This document shows, one piece after another, positions 47,401-52,599 of a DNA stretch of 64,000 bases (position 1 is the stretch's first letter; every line of letters begins with the position of its first letter). Made by a program: the position numbers and the translations under genes. Below the pieces are notes generated by a model. It was not told the DNA's origin. It did not search any database and saw nothing but the letters and a program-made list of their open reading frames with translations. Origin of the DNA: Flaccisagitta enflata (Eukaryota; Chaetognatha; Sagittoidea; Aphragmophora); the NCBI GenBank assembly GCA_965153355.1, contig OZ231127.1, positions 41,974,001-42,038,000 of the forward strand, given 5' to 3'.

Positions 47401-48952
47401 AGCTTCGTGGAAACGCGCACCGTCAAGAAAGACCGGATGAAAAAGGCCAAAGTGAAGAAGGGGAGATATTCCACAAATTCACCTGGAAAATCAACGGACT
47501 TTGACCTGGTTTCGCACGACGGTAATAACTTAGTCCGATACTACCCGCCCAAACCAACTTTGAAGGCATCAAAGACGAATCTCAACGCCACTAAGACGAA
47601 TCTCAACGCCACTAAGGAGTCGATAAACGCCGAGAAGTCCTTTAACGCCAAGACGGCAATGAAAGGCGTAACAAAGAAAAACGCCGAGATGTCAACTAAC
47701 GCCAAGACGGCAATGAAAGGCGAAACGAAGATAAACGCCGAAATGTCGACAAACGCCAAAGAAGACAGTGACAACGAATGGACGCTTGATCACGTTTAAC
47801 GCCGTTAGTAACGAAAGCCTGGCTTAGATACCGTGATTGATACTTAGATCAATTTTTCAATTGCATTTTTTTCGTCTATATCATCGTTACACAAAAAAAT
47901 GGCATCTTAATGTAGCTGATTAAAATGTTATGAAACGGACCACTTGACAGACAAATTTTTGGCTCTTGTACAAACATGCCGGTTCAGAACTTCATTTTCA
48001 GAGCTGCTCAGTCTACGATTAGCCTACTATTACAAAAGACATTTGTAGACATATCTGTGCAGTTGAGCACGCTAGAGAGCACCCGCTTATAGGGAATGCC
48101 CGCCTAAAAGGGATTTAACAAACTGTCTAATGAGAGACTTTGTAGTCATTTCTATATTAGCAGTAAGGCAGCTTCACTATAAGGCGTATAGTAGGGTTCG
48201 TGGAATCACAGCCCAAACTGGAGGAAGGTATTTAAGTGTCTTAATTTCATCCGCCAAACTTGATATTTGAAATATAAGTTGTTCAATCGATGCTTTTGTC
48301 CCTGGGTTTTTTGGTTGCTATGGAACATTTATAACTACTATTTTGACAAATATTATCAGGGAACATTGCTCAGAATTAAATGTGCTACAATTATCCCACA
48401 GTATGTTCTGTAAGAACTCGTTTGGCTGTTGCCAGGGAGCATCATTCAGCGGTTGCTAGGTGGGATGCCCCCTAGCAACGGCCAAACGAGCAATATTCTT
48501 GTAGAACATACTGTGGGAAAGTTTTAGCAAATTTAATACTGAGCTGAGCAATGTTCCCTAATAATATATGTCAAAATATTGATATTTTTGTAATCATAAA
48601 TGTTTGAAAAAATAATATTGGTTTCCATAGCAACCGAAAAACTCAAGAGACAAAAGCATCGATTGAATAACTTATATTTCAAATATCAAATTTGTAAAAT
48701 GAAATTAAAACACTTAAATACCTTCTTCCAGTTTAGGCTGTTATTAATTATTCTACGAACCCCACTGTACGTAATGAAATTTCATACCTGTAAGACTCGT
48801 AGAAGCTTGTCCTGACATGATCGAAGTTGTGTAACTAGTGAAGAACATCGTTCCGGGTCCCGTCTGCCGTCAAAAGAGTCCAATTCCGAGGCAACCAGCG
48901 TTAACTCCTCATCCGCATAGTAGAAACGCGCAAAGACTGACGGATCATCGCG
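15118..48952 (-). CDS. lst-2: LST-2 / ZFYVE28-like FYVE-domain protein (12 exons found, partial)
   Basis: Minus-strand exons in phase: 48952-48788, 44262-44143, 43162-42974, 27224-27107, 26809-26748, 25400-25299, 25167-25045, 24856-23974, 23916-23384, 23264-23209, 16884-16582 and 15239-15118, about 925 codons. The N-terminal exons match the LST-2 core ([38 protein letters not shown]). Later exons give [50 protein letters not shown] and a FYVE half ([14 protein letters not shown]). LST-2 proteins bind PI3P on endosomes and restrain EGFR signalling. The middle is very Ser-, His- and Asp-rich. Not found: the first coding exon, an exon between 42974 and 27224 (phases do not join), and the last exon with the RVC motif. 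The acceptor at 23916 is weak but is the only one in phase. Three genes lie in its introns. Confidence 0.9.
15351..16275 (+). mobile_element. Hairpin-tailed element, type III copy C
   Basis: Near its 5' end is GTCCTCGAC (15357-15365), exactly complementary to the 3' hairpin arm GTCGAGGAC (16261-16269). The hairpin has a perfect 10-bp stem (16241-16250 with 16260-16269), is preceded by TTATA and followed by an A-run. Inside are an 18-bp array, A-rich runs and two blocks resembling the copy A core (CTAATATCTTCTAAACCAAT). It lies in an LST-2 intron. Confidence 0.75.
15378..15525. repeat. 18-bp tandem array GACCCGGCTACTCAGTCT
   Basis: About eight near-perfect head-to-tail copies of GACCCGGCTACTCAGTCT lie inside the hairpin-tailed element. 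The frames are open only because the unit is 18 bp. A run of A-rich and T-rich homopolymer sequence follows to about 15690. Confidence 0.95.
16274..16440 (-). mobile_element. Decayed hairpin-tailed element, ACAAGGCCGG subfamily
   Basis: Read on the minus strand it starts near 16440 with AAGGCCGTACACA, resembling the 5' ends at 6252 and 63656. It continues through GGTTGGCAGAAG and a (CCGA)n tract to GAGTCGCGTGTCCG, where the hairpin is no longer intact. A G-run of about 18 bases sits near its 5' end. Confidence 0.55.
16979..17275 (+). mobile_element. Hairpin-tailed element, ACAAGGCCAAG subfamily
   Basis: It starts ACAAGGCCAAGTAAAGGCCA with the 5' motif GAGTGCGCCTCGC. It contains (GAAT)n at about 17040-17130 and a short CCGA tract, then CTTATAG followed by an imperfect hairpin at 17252-17270 and CAAAAAG. 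The 5' motif is nearly complementary to the 3' arm CGAGGACGTACTC. A long (GA)n/(GAA)n microsatellite follows at 17290-17405. Confidence 0.65.
17661..17700 (-). mobile_element. 3' end of a hairpin-tailed element
   Basis: On the minus strand it reads CTCTTATAG, then a perfect 7-4-7 hairpin (17667-17684, AGGTGCG TTGG CGCACCT), then an A-run. A (GGAC)-type tract lies on its 5' side (about 17700-17740). The 5' end was not located. Confidence 0.6.
18083..18160 (-). mobile_element. 3' end of a hairpin-tailed element
   Basis: On the minus strand a GACAGACC-type tract (about 18125-18145) is followed by CTCTTATAG, a perfect 7-4-7 hairpin (18089-18106, AGATGCG AGGA CGCATCT) and an A-run. The stem differs from the 17667 copy at compensating positions. 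The 5' end was not located. Confidence 0.6.
18161..20385. other. LST-2 intron sequence, no gene seen
   Basis: About 2.2 kb of AT-rich unique-looking sequence within the 16885-23208 intron of LST-2. No exon-like open frame with splice sites is recognisable on either strand. Confidence 0.5.
20386..20802. mobile_element. Short TIR element with TTTTTTATAAGAGAC ends
   Basis: The 15-base ends TTTTTTATAAGAGAC (20386-20400) and GTCTCTTATAAAAAA (20788-20802) are perfect inverted repeats. Between them GTTCTTAATTTTTCAGCC-like motifs recur. No coding capacity is seen. The ends resemble those of the larger element at 53091-56333 (CTTTTATAAGAA). Confidence 0.65.
20876..21335. repeat. A-rich run, 22-bp tandem array and (GT)n
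   Basis: A-rich sequence with TTTC islands (20876-21040) is followed by about six copies of a 22-bp unit containing AGTCCATGACGGCATACCTT (21053-21190). A (GT)n microsatellite of about 36 repeats follows (21255-21328). It leads straight into hairpin-tailed element copy B, like the A-rich and tandem blocks in copy C. Confidence 0.85.
21345..22966 (+). mobile_element. Hairpin-tailed element, type III copy B
   Basis: It has the same core blocks as copy A, with about 870 bp nearly identical to 13660-14540, including the (CATATATA)-rich patch. It has a (CAGACGA) tract, CATAGTCCA, and the same perfect 8-bp stem with loop AACTG (22936-22956) followed by GGGACAAAAAAA. Such close identity suggests recent activity. 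It lies in an LST-2 intron. Confidence 0.7.
25490..26690. repeat. 1.2-kb polypyrimidine (CTTT)n tract in an LST-2 intron
   Basis: The plus strand is almost only C and T with scattered G: TTTC and TTTG microsatellites. It fills the intron between the LST-2 exons at 25299-25400 and 26748-26809. On the transcribed minus strand this is a (GAAA)n purine tract. The long open frames through it are low-complexity only. Confidence 0.95.
26970..27106. mobile_element. Degraded mariner-type MITE next to an LST-2 splice donor
   Basis: TTTATGTCTGTCATAGGCG and TATAGCGGGGTGTTTCTGTA closely resemble the interior and right end of the MITE at 2204-2380. Its last bases, CTGTA, form the first bases of the LST-2 intron (minus strand GTACAG) after exon 27224-27107. 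Confidence 0.6.
27361..28860. mobile_element. Inverted-repeat element in an LST-2 intron
   Basis: The segment 27361-27480 (CCCTCACTATACCCACAC, GGAAGAGGGCCTTGT, AGCAAGAGGCTCACA) returns in inverse and diverged form at about 28715-28860. The pair bounds 1.5 kb without a recognisable gene. Inside, TTGAATTTCGGACAATTACG occurs twice about 190 bp apart (near 28010 and 28200). The exact ends are not defined. Confidence 0.55.
28930..29655. mobile_element. Foldback element in an LST-2 intron
   Basis: About 130 bp at 28935-29065 (GTTGGTTGCTCCGCC, GACCTCTTCA, TTTCTAGATTGATGG) returns in inverse at about 29510-29655. A second, smaller inverted pair around 29060-29115 and 29170-29230 lies inside. No coding capacity was seen. 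Confidence 0.6.
29656..30651. other. Sequence upstream of the IR gene, nothing recognised
   Basis: About 1 kb of AT-rich unique sequence between a foldback element and the start codon of the ionotropic receptor. It must hold that gene's promoter, but I cannot point to a specific element. Confidence 0.4.
30652..33103 (+). CDS. Divergent ionotropic receptor (IR, iGluR superfamily)
   Basis: Exons 30652-30690, 30952-31236, 31383-31552, 31723-31822, 31884-32323, 32454-32651, 32736-32860 and 32982-33103 join in phase to 492 codons, with GT-AG throughout. The order is a weak signal peptide, an S1 lobe with an Arg eight residues before the end of RFRDIEYS, M1 (about 166-187), a pore segment ([13 protein letters not shown]), M3 (about 242-270), an S2 lobe and M4 ([15 protein letters not shown]). 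There is no amino-terminal domain, as in most IRs. The M3 motif SYTANLAAF of iGluRs is replaced by IYMSEITSS. IRs are ligand-gated cation channels, mostly chemosensory. The acceptor at 32454 restores the frame; the one near 32386 would not. It lies inside an LST-2 intron on the opposite strand. An extra exon past GGGTAAGA at the 3' end is possible. Confidence 0.82.
33105..33229 (+). mobile_element. Hairpin-tailed element, ACAAGGCCAAG subfamily, copy 1
   Basis: It begins AAAGGCCAAGTAGGCCAATA, only a base or two after the IR stop codon. The 5' motif AGGTGCGAC is exactly complementary to the 3' arm GTCGCACCT. A (GACC)n tract follows, then TTATAG, a hairpin (33207-33224) and AAAAAC. Confidence 0.75.
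33258..33393 (+). mobile_element. Hairpin-tailed element, ACAAGGCCAAG subfamily, copy 2
   Basis: It starts ACAAGGCCAAGTAGGCCAAT and has the 5' motif AGGCGCGAC, one mismatch from perfect complementarity to the 3' arm. It has a (GACC)n tract, TTATAG, the hairpin at 33370-33387 and AAAAAG. It is a near-identical direct neighbour of the copy at 33105, so it may have arisen by tandem duplication. Confidence 0.75.
34010..34510. mobile_element. Foldback element downstream of the IR gene
   Basis: About 130 bp at 34020-34150 (GGGGAATGAGCTCA, GGTCAATATTTGGGACCCTA, AGGTCAAAAGGCTA) returns in inverse at about 34370-34505. The spacer is AT-rich without a gene. The ends may extend further on both sides. 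Confidence 0.7.
34511..35697. other. Intergenic/intronic sequence, nothing beyond a CT-rich run
   Basis: A (CTT)n/(CCT)n run lies at about 34810-34860. The rest is AT-rich and includes the intersectin 3' flank. No further gene was recognised. Confidence 0.5.
35107..35112 (-). promoter_or_regulatory. Candidate poly(A) signal for intersectin
   Basis: AATAAA on the minus strand, about 590 bases after the intersectin stop codon. It is the nearest canonical hexamer I noticed on that side. It would imply a moderately long 3' UTR. This is unproven. Confidence 0.35.
35698..39321 (-). CDS. ITSN/Dap160: Intersectin, short form, single coding exon
   Basis: One uninterrupted frame of 1207 residues. Two EH domains (about 1-95 and 156-245) each have the loop IWGLAD and an EF-hand ([13 protein letters not shown] in the first). 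A Lys/Glu-rich coiled coil follows (about 275-465 and 470-645), then five SH3 domains (about 714-771, 820-878, 894-950, 1000-1060, 1108-1172) with ALYxF and WW/FPxNYV signatures. The Dbl-PH-C2 tail of long intersectin is absent, as in the short isoform and Dap160. Intersectins scaffold clathrin endocytosis: EH domains bind NPF partners, SH3 domains bind dynamin and synaptojanin. The start codon lies in AAAATG. A 10-Ala run sits at 1081-1090. The total lack of introns stands out against its neighbours. Confidence 0.97.
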   Translation of the reverse strand: MSENWRITPQERAKHDAQFQQLNPKNGMITGQQARDLFLKSGLPQTALAKIWGLADADGDGKMTPDEFSVAIFLITKKLQGKEIPSVLPSGLQKMVSPTATSPDGFAAPPPATMAPTPVSAVAASSSSSKNGAPPSKPKPPSSTPSSSNSTAYGGISANRRVQFTQIFEQYDKNKAGVLTGAQARPLLLASGLSQTLLAQIWGLADYDKNGKLNLNEFCVAMHLIEMAKNGKSLPTKLPPELRQENGGGGGGKENYDHNSRANGRASSDDDDGEMERRKREVAEQMAKEKVARELEERLEKEKRAKELAERMAKEKAAKELAEQLAKEKAAMELAEKMAKEKAARELAEQMAKEKAARELAEKIAREEAAAKAEEEKRERLRREEEERRERQRREEEERRERQKREEERKKEMEAEKQRQKELEKEKEEQRLKMLAAREAARKELEKQKEKDWIMARKKEMAEKKTKEIETVETMTIEHNDMVNRHQSLVEKAVQLVKDIEVAREKVSSKTSAIDKMREDRDGKVKKIADLKAEIGECKKKIPSTSNLMSIEELKASVNADDNPVNQSYENVMKNLTSKRETVAKFREEFAQVDGDSQSATKSVVVMAKTVEILKKQIATLKEENEQLEADQDSKYSILMEMKRKRDNPTPPVVQPIQYDQPNNAWNDNNDVFNSSNLNGSSSLAATWGSSDRTSGSTGFGDSASVLDDGSKKIVKYRAVYQFDSRNPDELNLQIGDVVLVDENQESDPGWLTGTMEGKSGLFPEAYVEKMEEVTPVQNQPVSALASDAWGRGASTSSEPQSPGPMPSFAPEKSTKAASGTTVMALFSWEAKTENQLSFKKDDVIAVKEQQEGWWKGEVQSCPGVEGWFPKSYASEATTEASVPKSNKNSGTTTIRRAIALYAFQSNEPGDLTFDGDEIIELSTTEGDWWSGCIGNKSGIFPANYVSEIEPLVKNAAPDSKPEPGSVNKSGRRSRRSSVSGDSGRRSRRGSISGKISKDQEIAIVIAPYESGGSEQLSLTVGQVIAIRKKMQSGWWEGELRARGKKRQIGWFPGDYVKILSTGAGGRSTSTTPTPEPVSIAAAAAAAAAATAGNTAATGSPQLENAPIENVIALYNYTAINDDELSFAKGNVIRIISKEEIDWWKGELLEGGVDGMVIATGLFPANYVQSLNLPDEVGGIGSMTAPLVSCFVSCLDPKRDHGTPVDK
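38209..38481 (-). repeat. Coding minisatellite: seven 13-residue units in intersectin
   Basis: Residues 281-371 of intersectin are seven consecutive 13-residue units of the pattern [13 protein letters not shown] (39 bp each). Synonymous differences between units show they are old or have been kept apart. They form the first part of the coiled coil. Confidence 0.9.
39322..41135. other. Upstream of intersectin; no further gene seen
   Basis: The first 400 bp, with a CpG-richer patch at 39640-39740, should contain the intersectin 5' UTR and promoter. The rest is AT-rich. A fragment near 40650 (CCGTTAGAGCGGGATTGTA) resembles the end of the mariner-type MITE at 2204-2380. Confidence 0.45.
41136..41465. 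repeat. (ATC)n-rich region
   Basis: Irregular CATCATCAT tracts interspersed with AT-rich bases. The translations are only His, Ile and Ser runs and are not considered coding. Confidence 0.85.
41960..42205. mobile_element. Small repeated element, inverse copy of the one near 28000
   Basis: ACCAATTGTCCGAAATTC occurs at about 41982 and 42179. The reverse complement of this motif occurs twice at similar spacing near 28010 and 28200. The two loci are therefore inverted copies of an element of about 190-240 bp. Its termini are not resolved. Confidence 0.5.
42745..42955. repeat. TCATCTGCAATTATCA tandem region
   Basis: Irregular units of TCATCTGCAATTATCA alternate with (ATC)n. It lies just downstream of an LST-2 exon (42974-43162, minus strand), within the intron. 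Confidence 0.9.
43462..44046. mobile_element. 585-bp foldback MITE, TA duplication
   Basis: The ends are CAGTACGATGGGAACAATG and its near-perfect reverse complement, flanked by TA on both sides (43460-43461 and 44047-44048). The inverted arms run far inwards (for example TCTAGGTCGTC with GACGACCTAGA, and ACAGGTTTTA with TAAAACCTGT near the middle), so nearly the whole element can fold into one hairpin. It fills most of the LST-2 intron 43163-44142. Confidence 0.88.
44929..47799 (+). CDS. SLC6-family sodium-coupled transporter
   Basis: Exons 44929-45322, 45522-45757, 45931-46234 and 46394-47799 join in phase to 779 residues. TM1 has [12 protein letters not shown] then [10 protein letters not shown]; Asn87 matches the conserved sodium-site Asn, and a Gly stands where monoamine carriers have Asp. 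The large second outer loop has a Cys pair and an NKT glycosylation site. TM6 begins [14 protein letters not shown]8 reads GVGSMIG. Twelve TM segments are expected, with the last near 581-603. The Gly at the substrate site and the SMIG motif suggest the amino-acid branch (SLC6A15-20-like), but the substrate is unknown. A charged tail of about 170 residues carries tandem repeats. The ATG at 44929 has a good context. It lies inside an LST-2 intron on the opposite strand. Confidence 0.92.
47560..47770 (+). repeat. Tandem duplications in the SLC6 C-terminal tail
   Basis: A 21-bp unit coding TNLNATK is repeated perfectly twice. A 54-bp unit coding [18 protein letters not shown] then occurs twice with a few changes. 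They form the end of the cytoplasmic tail, after the transporter core. Confidence 0.85.
47800..48188. other. SLC6 3' flank, no gene seen
   Basis: AT-rich sequence after the SLC6 stop codon. CCCGCTTATAGGGAATGCCCGCC near 48085 may be a relic of a MITE. No clear AATAAA is visible close to the stop. Confidence 0.4.
48189..48767. mobile_element. 579-bp foldback MITE, TA duplication
   Basis: The right end (on the minus strand TA then CAGTGGGGTTCGTAGAAT) matches the left end TA then TAGTAGGGTTCGTGGAAT. The arms remain complementary for about 250 bp, with GGTATTTAAGTG and CACTTAAATACC as one matched pair and CCCCCTAGCAACGG close to the centre. It ends 20 bp from the donor of the LST-2 exon 48788-48952. 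It is laid out like the element at 43462 and shares patches such as CTGGAGGA and TAATTTCAT, but is clearly diverged. Confidence 0.85.
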
Positions 48953-49820
48953 CTGTTCATTTGAAACAGGATCAAAACAGGTAGAGGTAACAAGCGTTAC
49001 ATAATGACTGACGCTTATATATATATACAGAATGGCTATTCGTATATTCGGACGGAATTAAAGATGTTATATGTCACTTTTTAACCCACCCCACCCTATA
49101 GGCTAAACTAAGAATAGTTGAGACTTGAAATTTGGTATGTAAAGTCACTGGGGGAATACTTTTGGGGCCATCAGAGGGATTTTTGAATTTTCGCCCCTGA
49201 GCGGAGATATGGGGGTGGGGTGGGGCAACCCCCGAGAGCTGAACAATCTGAAAAATTTTTTTATTTGAAATTTTGTATTTTTTCAATTGCATATGTTTTA
49301 TCAAGTTTAGTTAAACATGGAAAATCAAAAATAATTGTAAAATTCTAATTTTAAGTGATTTCATAGGTACTTTAACTCCGTCCGAATCTGTTTTGCTTAT
49401 ATATCACTCACAACCACGAGCCTACCTTCGGTTTGTTAAGCCACTTCCTGAAAGAGTTCATCATCGGAATACTTCATAGACAATGAACGATAGTTGAAGA
49501 GGTGGTTTAAGTTTTGGCTCATCACTGGAAAATTAATGCCAGTCTATTCCCCGCGATTGTTTCATGGGACATATGATTTTAAGTGTCATGCCACTGCTAA
49601 AGTCAGTTGTGTCATGGTTGTTATTCGACCTGCACGCTAGTTTTAGATGCATTGACATAGCAACTTTTTTTCTCAGACTGATGTCGGAAGTTTAAATCAT
49701 GATTAAAATAATCAGCAATTGCAACAAAGGTGAAAAATGAAAGAAATCAGAGAGAAAATGGAGCAAATCGCTTTCTAGGAAAAGAAGAATGAGAAGTTTG
49801 ATTGTTTTTTTCAGGGGGGT
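48953..49820. other. Upstream of the first LST-2 exon found, nothing recognised
   Basis: The small first coding exon of LST-2 is expected upstream of 48952 on the minus strand, but I could not identify it here or further up. Confidence 0.4.
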
Positions 49821-49932
49821 TTAAGAAGTCGGGTAGAGGTTGCAGTCGGCTGTCATGCGCAGCGCCAATCCCACGGTTTCGTCCTGCCGCAAATCTTCAT
49901 AAAGGCAACCAACGTCAACGTTGACCGTATCA
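49821..49932 (-). CDS. Possible terminal coding exon of an unknown gene
   Basis: On the minus strand an acceptor (GTGTTACAG) is followed by an open frame of 36 residues (DTVNVDVGCLYEDLRQDETV, then a further 16) and a TAA stop. The composition looks protein-like, but I do not recognise the family. It requires an incoming phase of two bases, so it cannot follow the exon-like segment at 51442-51636 directly. Confidence 0.4.
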
Positions 49933-49999
49933 CTGTAACACAAACGATGTCAATGCATATGATAGACAATGAGGAAAGCAACGTAGAACCTCGCAATTA

Positions 50000-51188
50000 T
50001 CAAGGCTACCTTGATCCTACCTTGCTTGGTTCCGAAGCACAGTGGTGGTCAATCGCTGGTAAGTTGCAATGCACATAGGGCAGAGAGTATTTTTTTAAAG
50101 CATATGGGGACATTCTTTTTTTCCATTTTTTTTTAACTTCCATTGTGCATTGTAACCTGTCGGAGGTAGAGGAACATGATTTGGCTGTATTACCCCATTC
50201 CATGTACAGCTTTTTGGAAGCCAAAGATAAATTTTGCCTTATATTTCAATAGAGAGAGAAAAAAATTCCATTCCCGCCTATTTCCGCCAAAAACTTAATA
50301 CCTATTTGTAGATCTCCTTATAGCAAATCCAAATATGTATTCTTTTCTGCTACTTTTTTGCACTTTAAGAGAAAAAGCTCATGGAAAAGTTGTTGCATAG
50401 CAGCTCTTTCTTAATCATTGGTGCCCAACTAAGGGGAGACGCCACAAAATATAGATCTTAGTGATAAGCTCACACATTCAGACTGACCAATGAGAAGCAA
50501 GGAACAAACATCCAAAGATGAAGCTCAGTTCAAGGTGATGTTACAGTTTGGTCACTCTCTTGCTTTTGGTGTCTGTCATCGATTTTGTCATCGATTTTTT
50601 ACATTCTTATCCTTGATCATTTGTTGAAAACAACAAAGTTGACATCTGTTAAAGAATTGAAGAAGTAATGAGGTCAATTTTCTTCAACAAAAACTATTGA
50701 GAACAAAATCTTGGTGAGAATCCACAGTGCAATGTTGTCCTTGGCGCGTGACTCGAGGGTCTTCTTGGGATGTAGCATTGCCGGAGAAAAGGAACTACCA
50801 CCGGCCCTTCGTAACCTAACTGTGAAAATTGGAGATGGAGATGGAGACCGCAAATTCAAGCTTCATTCTGAAAATTCAGGTCTGTTTTTCTGTCTGTTTG
50901 TCTGACTATTTCCGAAAATTCCTTTTCCCGCGACCTAGGTTTATCAATCTTGTTTAATCCTCATTCAGCCTTTAATTAGTATACTGCTTGTTTAATAGGG
51001 TGGCTTAAAATGGTGTCATTTTCAAAACTCATGACGTCCGCGGAAGAAATAAGACCATTTCCATCATAGATGAGAACTACCGAATTTGGTGGTGATTGGA
51101 TAAACTTTGCTCATACCCGCCACCCCCCCTAAAATAGAAAGATGGTGGTGTTTCCAACAATCCCTATTTGAAAGGGTTGTTTCAAAAG
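50000..51188. other. No gene seen
   Basis: AT-rich sequence with short open frames only. Nothing with conserved protein character was recognised. Confidence 0.4.
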
Positions 51189-51410
51189 CTACTGACCTCA
51201 ACTTGGGCTCATTTTAAAGAGCAGACAAAGCTTTTTCAATGAGCCTAAGTTGGAGTCACTAGCTCAATTCGTTTAGGAGCGACAGTCTTCCAAAGTTGAT
51301 GCTTCTTTTGAGAAAAAGAAGCATTAACCCCCCCTCTTTGTAGGCCTATATCTTCTAAATGAATTGAGCTACTGACCTCAACTTGGGCTCATTTTAAAGA
51401 GCAGACAAAG
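51189..51410. repeat. 43-bp direct repeat pair
   Basis: GCTACTGACCTCAACTTGGG and the following 23 bases occur identically at 51189-51231 and 51368-51410. The 136-bp spacer is itself partly inverted (GAGCCTAAGTTGGAG). Confidence 0.8.
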
Positions 51411-51441
51411 GCCCCAATAAAATATTATCTAACCACGGTAC

Positions 51442-51636
51442 CTTCACCATTTGAAGATTCCTCATCGAACGCCTCAATTCCATTGACAAAAGAACCATTC
51501 CTGATGCTGTATATTGCGAAGTTGCGTCTCATTCCCCGTCCGCGAGCTCCCGATGACGTTCCTTCCATTTCCGAACCCATGGAACCATCGCTTGATCGCG
51601 CGGGAGTCCCTGGTCGCAGCTCATCCATGATAAGGC
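51442..51636 (-). CDS. Possible internal coding exon of an unknown gene
   Basis: On the minus strand an acceptor (GATTTTCAG) and a donor (GAAG then GTACCG) bound a 195-base open frame. It codes for a Gly/Ser/Arg-rich stretch, then RRNFAIYSIRNGSFVNGIEA and an acidic end. It lies between the SLC35D 3' end and the LST-2 5' end on the same strand. The family is not recognised and no neighbouring exon was found in phase. Confidence 0.4.
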
Positions 51637-51848
51637 CTGAAAATCGTTTGGAGAATGTTCATGAGTGTAATTAACCACTCCAATGTAACCGTCAAAAAAC
51701 AAGGGAGCCGGGGTTACAATAAAAACGACTGTCACAAAGTTATGGTGTAACGAAACTGGGCCGAGTTCCCGAAATTTAGGCGATCCTAAATGAGCGATCG
51801 AGAATAAAGCGGGCCTCTGTTGTCGTAACACGATTAGCGATGACGAAA

Positions 51849-51898
51849 ACGCTTTGTACAATGTACATGTACATGTACATGTACATTGTACAAAGCGT
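51849..51898. repeat. Perfect 50-bp palindrome with TGTACA core
   Basis: The left half ACGCTTTGTACAATGTACAT is mirrored exactly across a (GTACAT)n centre, giving 50 bp with no mismatch and no spacer. A further (ACATGT)n run follows to about 51915. It can form a cruciform or hairpin. Confidence 0.95.
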
Positions 51899-52067
51899 AC
51901 ATGTACATGTACATGAATAACCTCTTCGTCCAAGGTCCACCATGTCTGATAATCATGACAATTCTTTATAAATTGACAGCTCTCGTACTACCGACCATAC
52001 GATTGGTCCTACCACACACCTAAGCGCTTACCTTATCGGATAGGCAAAAAACGCCGTTCGTTTATTC

Positions 52068-52224
52068 AGAAGTCAAGACGAATGGCAATTCCACTTTGTG
52101 ACAAATGCGTGGGAGAAGAATCATTCTTTGATTTAAGAGACGTCTTGCAACCGGTATCGGATTATTTGAATCTCAAACAATTTAGTTTCAAGTGTCGCCA
52201 AATTTATAGTCAGCGCCTTCAAGG
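52068..52224 (+). CDS. Weak candidate exon, unknown
   Basis: On the plus strand an acceptor-like TTTATTCAG and a donor-like CAAG then GTATGG bound an open frame containing CDKCVGEESFFDLRDVLQPV and LNLKQFSFKCRQIYSQRL. The second part is loosely F-box-like. No neighbouring exon was found, so this may be chance. Confidence 0.2.
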
Positions 52225-52599
52225 TATGGGCAACAGTTTTCCATCGCAAGAGCTTATGGCATTTAAGAAGAGTGCCTAAAATTCCAGATAAAAGGCAGTC
52301 AAGGTCATTACAAAATAAAACGCGGAATGTGTATAAAAACGATTTGACGGCCGAAATCAGAGAAATTTGAACGAGAACCACAGCCATAATAAACACAAAG
52401 TGATAACTGATAACAAGTCTGGGATAACTGGAAAAAGTAGTCATGGGGACAACAAACGGTGAGAATAGGTATAAATGATTGCAAGCACTGCAAACCGTCC
52501 AGACTAAATGCACTAACATTTATGTAGAATATAATTTATGTAGAATAAAGAGACGACTGCACTGACTCAAAATACGACGTTGACGAATAACGAAACCGG

